From assembly GCA_902803035.1 (NCBI GenBank), contig CADCON010000222.1, positions 1-12,079 of the forward strand: 12,079 nucleotides of DNA, read 5' to 3'. This document shows, in pieces, positions 5,432-12,079 of the stretch. Both the position numbers and the translations under genes were made by a program. The stretch is from an uncultured Ruminococcus sp. (GTDB taxonomy: Bacteria; Bacillota; Clostridia; Oscillospirales; Acutalibacteraceae). The notes beneath the pieces were generated by a model. It was not told the origin of the DNA, ran no database searches, and saw nothing but the letters and a program-made list of their open reading frames with translations. Positions within the stretch are counted from its first letter, which is position 1. Every line of letters starts with the position of its first letter.

Positions 5432-6850
5432 ATGAAAAACAATCGGCTTTTGATCAGGCTGGCAGGAGGAATGCTGGCCGCCGCGCTTCTTCTCACCGCC
5501 TGCGGCAAGGCGGAGGAAAAGAGCGGAACAACGTACACCATCGACAACATACGCGGCTATATCGTCGGCGTTGACGAGAAGGTGGAGCTGGAAAACGGAA
5601 GCAAGCGGGCGGTCATCAACTTTGACAACGCCGCCACCACGCCCGCGCTCAGTCCCGTCATGGACGAGGTTGACGAAAAAATGAAGATGTACGGCTCCAT
5701 CGGCAGGGGCTTTTCCATAAAATCGGACTTTACGACCGAGATCTACAACAGCACCCGCAGCAAGGTGCTGAATTTCGTGGGGGCCGACGAGGAAACCTAC
5801 ACCTGCTTCTATGTGAACAACACCACTGACGGGCTCAATAAGCTCGCCTCCGCGCTGATTACAAGCGAAAAGGACGTGGTTCTCTGCACCCGCATGGAGC
5901 ACCACGCCAACGACCTTCCGTGGAGAGAACGCTGCAAGGTGATCTATGCCGAAATCGACGGCAAAGGCAGGGTCAATTACAAGGACATTGAAAAGATGCT
6001 CAAGAAGAACAAGGTCAAATATGTCTGCGTCACAGCCGCCTCCAATGTCACCGGCTACATCACCGACGTTCACCGCGTCGCCCGGCTGGCTCACCAATAC
6101 GGCGCGAAAATCATCGTGGACGGCGCGCAGATCGTGGCGCACAGAAAATTCTCCATGAAGGGCGAAACCCCGGAGGAGAATATCGACTTCTTTGTTTTCT
6201 CCGCGCATAAGATGTATTCACCCTACGGCGGCGGCGCGGTGGTGGGTCTGACCTCCGAGCTCAACGCGCATATGCCGGAATTCTACGGCGGCGGCATCGT
6301 CACCATCGTGACGGACAAGGAGCAGAATTACAAGGACGCTCCGGCGCGCTATGAATCCGGCTCCCCCAATTATCCCGGCGTCGTGGGTCTGGGAAAGGCC
6401 ATCGACATCCTGCAGCAGGTCGGCTTTGACGACATCGGCGAGCATGAGCAGAAGCTCGTCAGAAGGCTCATCGACGGCATACTCAAAATGGACAATTCCG
6501 TTGTCTACGGCGATACGGAAGACATCAGCGACAGAGTGGGCGTGGTGACCTTCAATCTGAAGGACGTCAATTCCTACCACCTTGCCACCAAGCTGTCTTC
6601 CTACGGCGTTGCCACCAGGCGCGGCGCGTTCTGCGCGCATACCTATGTCTGGCGTCTTCTCGGCGTATCGGACGAGGCCGCCAAGCAGCTGGTGGAATGC
6701 GGCGAAGCCGGCACTCCCGGCATGATCCGCGTCAGCTTCGGCATCTACAATACCGAGGAAGAGGTGGACGAATTCCTTGAGATTCTCGCCAAGGCGCACG
6801 ATGACTGCATAAAGGAAATGGAATATATGCCGTATGAACCGGGGAAGTAA
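5432..6850 (+). CDS. lipoprotein class V PLP enzyme, cysteine desulfurase-like
   Basis: This encodes 472 residues. AAAGGAG (5416-5422) is 9 bases before the ATG. Residues 1-24 are a clear lipoprotein signal (NNR n-region, hydrophobic core, LTAC with Cys24), and a linker of about 12 residues leads straight into a full-length class V aminotransferase/cysteine desulfurase fold. Visible landmarks: NFDNAATTP (63-71), EHH (156-158) where the His stacks on PLP, VDGAQ (229-233) whose Asp230 would contact the pyridine nitrogen, SAHK with Lys260 as Schiff-base lysine, YESGSPN, RRGAFCAH with Cys401 at the catalytic cysteine position, and RVSFGIYNTEEEVD near the end, whose Arg would bind the substrate carboxylate. 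Expected chemistry is beta-elimination from L-cysteine to alanine and persulfide; a related lyase or epimerase is possible. Export of such a fold is unusual. The frame is intact throughout. Confidence 0.92.
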   Translation: MKNNRLLIRLAGGMLAAALLLTACGKAEEKSGTTYTIDNIRGYIVGVDEKVELENGSKRAVINFDNAATTPALSPVMDEVDEKMKMYGSIGRGFSIKSDFTTEIYNSTRSKVLNFVGADEETYTCFYVNNTTDGLNKLASALITSEKDVVLCTRMEHHANDLPWRERCKVIYAEIDGKGRVNYKDIEKMLKKNKVKYVCVTAASNVTGYITDVHRVARLAHQYGAKIIVDGAQIVAHRKFSMKGETPEENIDFFVFSAHKMYSPYGGGAVVGLTSELNAHMPEFYGGGIVTIVTDKEQNYKDAPARYESGSPNYPGVVGLGKAIDILQQVGFDDIGEHEQKLVRRLIDGILKMDNSVVYGDTEDISDRVGVVTFNLKDVNSYHLATKLSSYGVATRRGAFCAHTYVWRLLGVSDEAAKQLVECGEAGTPGMIRVSFGIYNTEEEVDEFLEILAKAHDDCIKEMEYMPYEPGK

Positions 6851-6881
6851 GAGCCTGTTCAGACGAAATTCTTGAGTTATG

Positions 6882-6886
6882 AAGGA
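6882..6886 (+). promoter_or_regulatory. ribosome binding site favouring a TTG start at 6896
   Basis: AAGGA has 9 bases to the TTG at 6896. The in-frame ATG at 6887 directly abuts this site (spacing zero), and an in-frame TTG at 6872 has no site upstream. The TTG at 6896 is therefore the best-placed start, though the ATG at 6887 cannot be excluded. Confidence 0.55.
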
Positions 6887-6895
6887 ATGATCAGA

Positions 6896-8278
6896 TTGAG
6901 AAAAACACACACTGTCAGCTGGTTCCGGCTGATCAAGGCTTCACTGGCGGCTGTTCTCGCGGGAATGATTCTTCTGCAATGCGTTTCCTGCAACTGCACC
7001 TTCGATTTCGGACAAGGAAAGAAGGACGAAATTGTCTACGCAGGCAGCCTGACACGGCTGGATTACGACCTCGAACAGGTGGTTGTGCTCAGCCGCCACA
7101 ATATCCGCTCTCCCCTTTCGGGCAACGGCTCGCTTCTCGGCGACATCACCCCGCACCAATGGTTTGAATGGACGTCCGATCCGAGCGAGCTGTCAGTGCG
7201 CGGCGGCGTGCTGGAAACCGAAATGGGACAGTTTTTCCGTCAATGGCTGGAGGCGCACGAACTCTTTGAAAAGAACGAGCAGCCCGAAAAGGACGCCGTC
7301 CGCATTTATGCCAATTCCAAGCAGCGCACGATTGCCACGGCGCGCTATTTCTCGGCGGGGCTGCTGCCGTCCGCCAATTCAACCGTCGAATACCACATGG
7401 AATTCGACAAAATGGATCCGGTATTCACGCCGCAGCTCATTTTTGTATCCGATGAATACACCGCGGACGCCGAAAAGCAGATCCGCGAGATGTTCGCCGA
7501 TAAAATCAACGGGCTGAGCGACAATTACGCCCTTCTCACCGAAGTGACCGACATGAAGGAATCCCTCGCGTGGAAGGACGGCACAGCCACGGAGCTTCGC
7601 ACCGACGATCTGGAGCTGAAACTGGAGCTGAACGCCGAACCGGGCATGAGCGGCTCGCTCAAAACCGCCTGTTCCGTCAGCGACGCGCTGGTACTGCAGT
7701 ATTACGAGGAACCGGACGCGAAGAAGGCCGCCTTCGGGCACAATCTGACAACCGAGCAGTGGGAGCAGCTCTCCGAGATCAAGGACGTGTACGGCGACGT
7801 GCTTTTCACCGCGCCGCTGATCGCGCCGAATGTGGCGCATCCGCTGCTGCAGGAAATGCAGAGCGAGCTGACCGCGAAAGGCCGGAAATTCACCTTCCTG
7901 TGCGGTCATGATTCCAACATCGGCAGCGTGCTGGCCGCGCTGGATGCGGAGGAATATTCGCTGCCCTACACCATCGAGAAGAAAACGCCCATCGGCTGCA
8001 AGCTGGTTCTCTGCCGCTGGCGTTCAACGGACGGCAAGACCTTCATCTCGGCCGATCTGGTCTACCAGACCACGGATCAGCTCCGCAACGCGACGATTCT
8101 CGACCTGGACACATTGCCGGTGACCTACCCGGTCAGGCTGCGCGGCATGAAATACGCCGACGCGAAATGGCATCTGTACGAGGAGGGCGCGTTCATGGCG
8201 CGTCTTCAGAACGCCATCGGGGAATACGATACAATTGTAGAGAAGTACACGCCGGCGGAAACGAAAAAGGCGGCGTGA
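6896..8278 (+). CDS. exported histidine acid phosphatase, glucose-1-phosphatase-like
   Basis: This encodes 460 residues counted from TTG 6896 (starting at ATG 6887 adds three). It belongs to the branch 2 histidine acid phosphatases and most resembles Escherichia coli Agp (glucose-1-phosphatase). The active-site motif is SRHNIRSPL, with His68 as phosphate-accepting nucleophile and Arg67/Arg71 binding phosphate. CGHDSNI carries His338 and the proton donor Asp339. Other Agp-like segments are NGSLLGDITPHQWFEW, GGVLETEMG, YANSKQRTIATARYF, MDPVF, LQYYEE and QLRNA. These enzymes release phosphate from sugar phosphates or phytate. The N-terminus is a signal sequence with a possible lipobox (CVSC, Cys32); CVSCNC holds three cysteines, and Cys at -3 is atypical, so lipidation is likely but not certain. 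It lies 45 bases after the PLP-enzyme gene, probably cotranscribed. Substrate is unproven. Confidence 0.92.
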   Translation: MRKTHTVSWFRLIKASLAAVLAGMILLQCVSCNCTFDFGQGKKDEIVYAGSLTRLDYDLEQVVVLSRHNIRSPLSGNGSLLGDITPHQWFEWTSDPSELSVRGGVLETEMGQFFRQWLEAHELFEKNEQPEKDAVRIYANSKQRTIATARYFSAGLLPSANSTVEYHMEFDKMDPVFTPQLIFVSDEYTADAEKQIREMFADKINGLSDNYALLTEVTDMKESLAWKDGTATELRTDDLELKLELNAEPGMSGSLKTACSVSDALVLQYYEEPDAKKAAFGHNLTTEQWEQLSEIKDVYGDVLFTAPLIAPNVAHPLLQEMQSELTAKGRKFTFLCGHDSNIGSVLAALDAEEYSLPYTIEKKTPIGCKLVLCRWRSTDGKTFISADLVYQTTDQLRNATILDLDTLPVTYPVRLRGMKYADAKWHLYEEGAFMARLQNAIGEYDTIVEKYTPAETKKAA

Positions 8279-8352
8279 CGAAAAAGCCAATCATCCGTAT
8301 TTCCTCCTTTTTTCAATCGGCTGATTCATAACAATTCAAAGGAGCAAACATT

Positions 8353-9459
8353 ATGAAAAGACTGACAGCACTGCTGCTGGCGGCGCTGATGCTGCTGGCG
8401 GCGACTGCCTGCGACAAGTCCGGAGGCGGCGCCAGGGACAACGGCGCAAAGGACAACGGCGCGAAGGAGAGCGAAACCATCGAATTCTGGGCGGAGGATT
8501 CCCCCGCGATGAAGTCAATCATCACCTTTGTCAATGAAGTGTGCGACGAATCCTCCGAAAAATTCATCCCCGCGGACAAGCGCGTCGCGGTGTTTGATTC
8601 GGACGGAACGCTCTACGGCGAGCTGTTCCCGACCTATTTCGACCAATGCCTGATGATGCACAGACTGCTGCACGACGACACCTACGAAGCGCCGGCCGCC
8701 GACAAGGAATTCGCGCAGGCACTCGAAACGGCGTTCCTCACCGGTCAGCCCGAGCCAAAATCCCCCCGCTCCACCGGTCAGATCACGACCGAATCCTTCA
8801 AGGGCTTCACAGTGGAGGAATACCGCGCCTATATCCGGAAATTCATGTCCGAGCCGATATGGGGCTTTGAAGGCATGAACTACGGCCAGGGCTCCTTCAA
8901 GCCGATGGTCGCGCTGATCAAGTATCTTGTGAAGCATGATTTCATGGTCTACATCGTCAGCGGCGCGGAAACCAACCTTCTCCGCGAGCTGTGGGCGGAC
9001 GACCTCGGCGCGTACGTTCCGCCCTACCGCGTGATCGGCAGCACTATTTCCCTTGTGGCGACGGGACAGGGCGACAAAGCCCCCCGTGACTACAATCTCT
9101 CAGCGGACGACGAAGTCATCATCGGTGGCGATATGACCTATAAGTGCCTGAAAATGGCCAAGGTCGCCAACATCATCAATCAGATCGGCGTAACGCCCAC
9201 GCTCGCCTTCGGCAACAGCTCCGGCGATTTTGCGATGGGAACCTATGCCGTCCGCAGCGGCGGCAAAGCCTATATGCTGCTCTGCGACGACACCGAACGC
9301 GATTACGGCGATACCGAAAAGGCCGCCGAATTCAAGGCCAGCTGCGAGGAACTCGGCTTTGAAACCGTGTCCATGAAGGACGAATTCACCACCATCTACG
9401 GTGAGAATGTCAGGAAGACACAGATCGTCGCGGAGGAGGAAATGTCCAAAGCCGCCTGA
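8353..9459 (+). CDS. lipoprotein HAD-superfamily phosphatase
   Basis: This encodes 368 residues. AAAGGAG (8338-8344) is 8 bases before the ATG. The signal ends in ATAC (Cys20). A short Gly/Asn/Lys linker contains a duplicated DNGAK. The HAD motifs are all present: VFDSDGT with nucleophile Asp82 and general acid Asp84, Ser203 in IVSGAE, a probable Lys242 in GDKAP, and GNSSGD with Asp292 for Mg2+ binding. The order and the preceding segment (FIPADKRVAVFDSDGTLYGE) match a group of exported phosphoserine-phosphatase-like HAD hydrolases, typically about 300-350 residues. A large cap region (about 95-190) lies between motifs I and II. The enzyme should hydrolyse a phosphomonoester outside the cell; its substrate cannot be read from sequence. 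It follows the histidine phosphatase by 74 bases and closes the block, with a terminator hairpin after it. Confidence 0.92.
   Translation: MKRLTALLLAALMLLAATACDKSGGGARDNGAKDNGAKESETIEFWAEDSPAMKSIITFVNEVCDESSEKFIPADKRVAVFDSDGTLYGELFPTYFDQCLMMHRLLHDDTYEAPAADKEFAQALETAFLTGQPEPKSPRSTGQITTESFKGFTVEEYRAYIRKFMSEPIWGFEGMNYGQGSFKPMVALIKYLVKHDFMVYIVSGAETNLLRELWADDLGAYVPPYRVIGSTISLVATGQGDKAPRDYNLSADDEVIIGGDMTYKCLKMAKVANIINQIGVTPTLAFGNSSGDFAMGTYAVRSGGKAYMLLCDDTERDYGDTEKAAEFKASCEELGFETVSMKDEFTTIYGENVRKTQIVAEEEMSKAA
8437..8466 (+). repeat. 15-base tandem duplication in the lipoprotein linker
   Basis: Two adjacent 15-base units encode DNGAK twice and differ at a single third codon position (GCA versus GCG). 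The unit lies in the flexible linker right after the lipid-anchored cysteine, where length change would be tolerated. It looks like a fairly recent slippage duplication. Confidence 0.8.
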
Positions 9460-9508
9460 CGGCGCGTTTCCCCTCCCCTTTCAATGAAAGATTCCCTCCA
9501 TTATTACA

Positions 9509-9548
9509 GCCCGCGCGGCCGTTCCCATGTGGTACGGATCGCGCGGGC
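9509..9548 (+). terminator. terminator hairpin closing the lipoprotein-enzyme block
   Basis: GCCCGCGCG (9509-9517) pairs perfectly with CGCGCGGGC (9540-9548). Past a small bulge, CCGT (9519-9522) pairs with ACGG (9534-9537), leaving an 11-base loop. The stem is followed by ATTTCATTAT, a weak T-rich tract. It lies 49 bases after the HAD phosphatase stop codon and before the malic enzyme promoter, which fits an end of transcription. Confidence 0.6.
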
Positions 9549-9630
9549 ATTTCATTATGACCGACTGTCAATCAATGGTAGACAATTCGTATAAAAATCC
9601 CCCTCGTTTTTCATTGAATTATTTCTCCGT

Positions 9631-9657
9631 ATCCGGTTTACTTCAGCCGGATTTTTT
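9631..9657 (+). terminator. terminator-like hairpin overlapping the next promoter
   Basis: ATCCGG (9631-9636) and CCGGAT (9647-9652) enclose a 10-base loop, and six Ts (9652-9657) follow directly, as in an intrinsic terminator. The stem is short. It is superimposed on the promoter at 9637-9665, so it could block read-through from the upstream block while the promoter starts a new transcript. Confidence 0.45.
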
Positions 9658-9665
9658 GGTATAAT
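9637..9665 (+). promoter_or_regulatory. sigma-A promoter of the malic enzyme gene
   Basis: The -35 box TTTACT (9637-9642, four of six consensus) is followed by a 17-base spacer and a perfect TATAAT (9660-9665) with an extended -10 (TGG just before it). Transcription is expected to begin near 9672, leaving a leader of about 30 bases before the ATG at 9702. Confidence 0.75.
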
Positions 9666-9701
9666 AGATAAAGAAATAAAATGGAAGGAATGTGCGATTT
9701 T

Positions 9702-10874
9702 ATGGATTATCAGGCTGAATCATTAAAAAGACATTATGAATGGAAGGGCAAAATCGAGGTTGTCACCCGCTGCCCCATCGAAACGGCGGAGGATATGTCG
9801 CTCGCCTATACCCCCGGCGTCGCCGCCCCCTGCCTTGCCATTCAGAAGGATATCAGCAAAAGCTATGACCTCACCCGCCGCTCCAATCTCGTGGCGGTCA
9901 TCACCGACGGCTCGGCGGTGCTGGGTCTGGGCAATATCGGCCCGGAAGCCGGTATGCCGGTCATGGAGGGCAAGTGCGCGCTCTTCAAGAAATTCGGCGA
10001 TGTGGACGCCATTCCGCTCTGCATCCGCTCCAATGACGTGGACACCATCGTGAATACCGTCGCCCTGATCGCGGGCAGCTTCGGGGGCATCAATCTGGAG
10101 GACATCTCCGCGCCCCGCTGCTTCGAGATCGAGCGCAGGCTCAAGAAGCTGTGCGATATTCCGGTTTTTCATGACGACCAGCACGGCACCGCCGTCTGTG
10201 TCGCCGCCGCGATGATCAATGCCTGCCGTCTGACCGGCAGAAAGCCGGAGGAACTGAAGATCGCGGTCAACGGCGCGGGCGCGGCCGCCATCGCCGTCAC
10301 CAAGCTGCTTCTGAAGATCGGCGTGAAGGAAGTCATTATGTGCAACAGCAAGGGCGTCATCTGCGAGGGCGACGCGCGCCTCAACAGCGAGCAGGCATAC
10401 ATGGCGACCGTCACCAACCTCCATCACGTCAAAGGCACGCTGAAGGACGCGGTCGCCGGCGCGAATGTCTTCATCGGTCTGTCGGCTCCCAATGTGCTGA
10501 CGGGCGAAATGGTCGCCTCCATGGCGGAAGGCGCCATGGTCTTCGCCATGGCCAACCCCACCCCCGAAATCATGCCCGAAGCGGCGAAGGCGGCGGGCGC
10601 GGCAGTGGTCGGCACCGGCAGAAGCGACTATCCCAACCAGATCAACAACGTGCTGGCCTTCCCCGGCATCTTCCGCGGCGCGCTGGACGTCAGGGCGTCC
10701 GACATCAACGACGAAATGAAAATCGCCGCCGCCCGCGCGATTGCCGGCATCATTGAGGACAGCGAGCTGAATGCCGATTACATTATTCCCAGCGCGCTGG
10801 ACAAGCGTGTTGTCGAGCGCGTTTCGCGCGCGGTCGCTCAGGCGGCGGTCAGAACCGGCGTGGCGGGCGTCTGA
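9702..10874 (+). CDS. NAD(P)-dependent malic enzyme (decarboxylating)
   Basis: This encodes 390 residues. It converts malate plus NAD(P)+ to pyruvate, CO2 and NAD(P)H in the cytoplasm. The ATG at 9702 is preferred: GGAAGGA (9683-9689) lies 12 bases upstream, the promoter leaves room for it, and the resulting start (MDYQAESLKRHYEWKGKIEV) resembles other short bacterial malic enzymes. An ATG at 9681 would have no ribosome binding site. Landmarks: LAYTPGVA with catalytic Tyr36, ITDGSAVLGLGNIGPEAGMP, EGK with catalytic Lys91, metal ligands Glu133-Asp134 and Asp158/159 in FHDDQHGTA, the Rossmann motif GAGAAA (191-196), MANPTPEIMP and YPNQINNVLAFPG. The length is that of the short form without a phosphotransacetylase domain. 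Cofactor preference cannot be told by eye. It is monocistronic by context and unrelated to the upstream block. Confidence 0.96.
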   Translation: MDYQAESLKRHYEWKGKIEVVTRCPIETAEDMSLAYTPGVAAPCLAIQKDISKSYDLTRRSNLVAVITDGSAVLGLGNIGPEAGMPVMEGKCALFKKFGDVDAIPLCIRSNDVDTIVNTVALIAGSFGGINLEDISAPRCFEIERRLKKLCDIPVFHDDQHGTAVCVAAAMINACRLTGRKPEELKIAVNGAGAAAIAVTKLLLKIGVKEVIMCNSKGVICEGDARLNSEQAYMATVTNLHHVKGTLKDAVAGANVFIGLSAPNVLTGEMVASMAEGAMVFAMANPTPEIMPEAAKAAGAAVVGTGRSDYPNQINNVLAFPGIFRGALDVRASDINDEMKIAAARAIAGIIEDSELNADYIIPSALDKRVVERVSRAVAQAAVRTGVAGV

Positions 10875-10890
10875 TCCCCCGATTCAGACG
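10868..10890 (+). other. hairpin spanning the malic enzyme stop codon
   Basis: CGTCTGA (10868-10874, including the stop) pairs with TCAGACG (10884-10890) over a 9-base loop. The next bases are GAGAAATACC, so there is no T-tract and terminator function is doubtful. No better terminator is seen before the next promoter. Confidence 0.3.
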
Positions 10891-10951
10891 GAGAAATACC
10901 GCCTCGCGGCGACATTGACAAGTCATGTTACAAATCGGTTCAAATAAATTG

Positions 10952-10980
10952 TTGACATACTCATCAAAAAAAGGTATAAT
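10952..10980 (+). promoter_or_regulatory. consensus sigma-A promoter of the cell-wall protein gene
   Basis: TTGACA (10952-10957) and TATAAT (10975-10980) are both perfect matches, with an ideal 17-base spacer. An A-rich stretch lies in the spacer. The start of transcription is expected near 10987, giving an AT-rich 5' leader of about 65 bases that contains the palindrome TAATATATTA (11019-11028). Confidence 0.92.
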
Positions 10981-11052
10981 ATAATAAGCTATTTGTTTAC
11001 GTAGGTTAGTGACTTGCTTAATATATTACCGACGGAAGGGGTCAGTTTTTAC

Positions 11053-12079
11053 ATGAATTTCAAAAAAATCGCAGCGGTTCTCGCCGCGGTGGCCATTATC
11101 GGTTCAACGTCCTACGCCGCGGCCGATTCGATATTTCTCAGCGACGTTGTCACTGTTTCGGCTGCGGTAACGCTCAGACGAAATTCGACAGGCAGTTCCG
11201 TGACACAGCTTCAGCAGAATCTCGTCGCGCTCAAGTATCTCGCCGCCAGCGGAGTGACCGGCAAATACGACGCCGCCACCGAAGCGGCCGTCAAGAAATT
11301 CCAGACGGAATACAATCTCGACGCCGACGGGGTCGCGGGCAGCAAGACGCTCACGCTGATCGAGTCGCTTGTGAACGGCACGGCGGGCGTCATTGAAGTG
11401 AAATCCACCCTGCTCAATGTCCGCGCGACGGCGGACGCCAAGGGAAAGATTCTCACCACCGTCAAGCAGGGGCAGAAGTATGTCATCGCGGGCGAAGCCA
11501 CCGACAGCGAGGGCACCAAGTGGTACAAGATCAACACCAAGACCGCCACCGGCTTTGTCTGTTCCGATTTCGTGACGCTCACTCCCGCCCAGTCCGTCGA
11601 GAAGGTGGATCCGAATGCCAAGAAGGGCATTGTCAGGATCACGGGCGAAGTGCTCAACGTGCGTAAGTCCGCCAGCACCTCTTCCAAGAAGCTGTACACC
11701 GTGAAGTCCGGTCAGACCTATCCCTTCTCCGATATGAAGACGGTCAACGGCACCAAATGGTATTACATCAAGGTCAACAAGAATGTCAGCGGCTGGATTC
11801 TCGGCAAATGGGCGGTTCCCATTGAATCGGAAACAGCGGCGACGGACGTTCCCAAGAGCGGAAAGCTCACGGTTGTCGTCAATATCCTCCAGGTGCGTCA
11901 GTCTCCCAGCACCTCAGCCAAGCGGCTGTACACCACCAAATTCGGCGAGGTATATTCCTACAGCAATGTCAGGAAGATCAACAACGTCAACTGGTATTAC
12001 ATCAAAGTCAACAAGAGTATCAGCGGCTGGGTACTCGGCTCGATGGTAAGTGTGAATTCCACTACCAAGACCACCAAGG
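11053..12079 (+). CDS. secreted SH3b / peptidoglycan-binding protein (3' end missing)
   Basis: This frame stays open to the window edge (342 codons seen). GGAAGGGG (11034-11041) is 11 bases before the ATG. Residues 1-24 form a Sec signal peptide (KK n-region, Ala/Val/Ile core, cleavage expected near AYAAA-DS). A peptidoglycan-binding-1 domain follows (about 42-105: SSVTQLQQNLVALKYL, TGKYDAATEAAVKKFQ, DGVAG). Three SH3b domains come next (about 115-176, 192-255, 270-332), each with an (L)NVR/LQVR strand and a KWYYIK or similar core; the second and third are the most alike (both WYYIKVNK). A Thr/Ser/Lys linker begins at the end. Such proteins bind or remodel the cell wall, and many carry a C-terminal hydrolase (NlpC/P60, amidase or lysozyme). 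None is visible here, so enzymatic function is open. Its own strong promoter suggests high expression. Confidence 0.93.
   Translation, partial: MNFKKIAAVLAAVAIIGSTSYAAADSIFLSDVVTVSAAVTLRRNSTGSSVTQLQQNLVALKYLAASGVTGKYDAATEAAVKKFQTEYNLDADGVAGSKTLTLIESLVNGTAGVIEVKSTLLNVRATADAKGKILTTVKQGQKYVIAGEATDSEGTKWYKINTKTATGFVCSDFVTLTPAQSVEKVDPNAKKGIVRITGEVLNVRKSASTSSKKLYTVKSGQTYPFSDMKTVNGTKWYYIKVNKNVSGWILGKWAVPIESETAATDVPKSGKLTVVVNILQVRQSPSTSAKRLYTTKFGEVYSYSNVRKINNVNWYYIKVNKSISGWVLGSMVSVNSTTKTTK

Noticed and set aside
9566..9595. Possible extra promoter with TATAAA at 9590-9595
   Set aside because: No acceptable -35 box at a suitable distance, and a much better promoter lies just downstream at 9637-9665.
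10915..10920. A second TTGACA upstream of the consensus promoter
   Set aside because: No -10-like hexamer lies 16-18 bases downstream; the sequence there is GTTCAA.
1..12079. CRISPR array, tRNA/rRNA, transposase or phage signature
   Set aside because: Looked for on both strands; no spaced short repeats, cloverleaf-like segments, transposase motifs or integrase motifs were seen.

Overview
The window looks like chromosomal DNA from a monoderm, gut-type Clostridia (Oscillospiraceae/Ruminococcaceae-like). The signs are strong AAGGAG ribosome binding sites, consensus sigma-A promoters, many Sec lipoproteins, a BspA-like leucine-rich-repeat surface protein with a C-terminal membrane anchor, and a malic enzyme and SH3b/peptidoglycan-binding protein of Firmicutes type. 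The taxon is inferred from gene style, not from a marker gene. All eleven recognised genes lie on the + strand, are tightly packed and are GC-rich. I see no tRNA, rRNA, CRISPR array, insertion sequence or phage gene. No stretch longer than about 240 bases lacks a gene.

Left part (71-5318), envelope and surface genes: an unassigned small lipoprotein; a one-helix membrane protein with a DUF3592-like domain; a 174-base gap holding a strong hairpin and a possible 22-codon leader peptide; a 653-residue surface protein with eleven exact 23-residue leucine-rich repeats; a soluble AIM24/TIGR00266 protein; and two tandem paralogous lipoproteins of unknown function.

Middle part (5432-9459), the most interesting block: three consecutive enzymes, each behind a signal sequence that is clearly or probably of lipoprotein type. 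They are a class V PLP-dependent enzyme of the cysteine desulfurase (SufS/NifS-like) type with all recognisable catalytic residues, a glucose-1-phosphatase/phytase-type histidine acid phosphatase, and a HAD-superfamily phosphatase. Together they suggest an extracytoplasmic set of metabolic enzymes on the outer face of the membrane. A cysteine desulfurase fold on a Sec lipoprotein signal is unexpected, because these enzymes are normally cytosolic.

Right part (9460-12079): a hairpin terminator closes the lipoprotein block. A promoter with an extended -10, lying inside a second terminator-like hairpin, drives an NAD(P)-dependent malic enzyme, which is a separate housekeeping unit. A perfect TTGACA-17-TATAAT promoter then drives a secreted cell-wall protein with a peptidoglycan-binding domain and at least three SH3b domains. 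That gene runs off the window end, so any catalytic domain is not visible.
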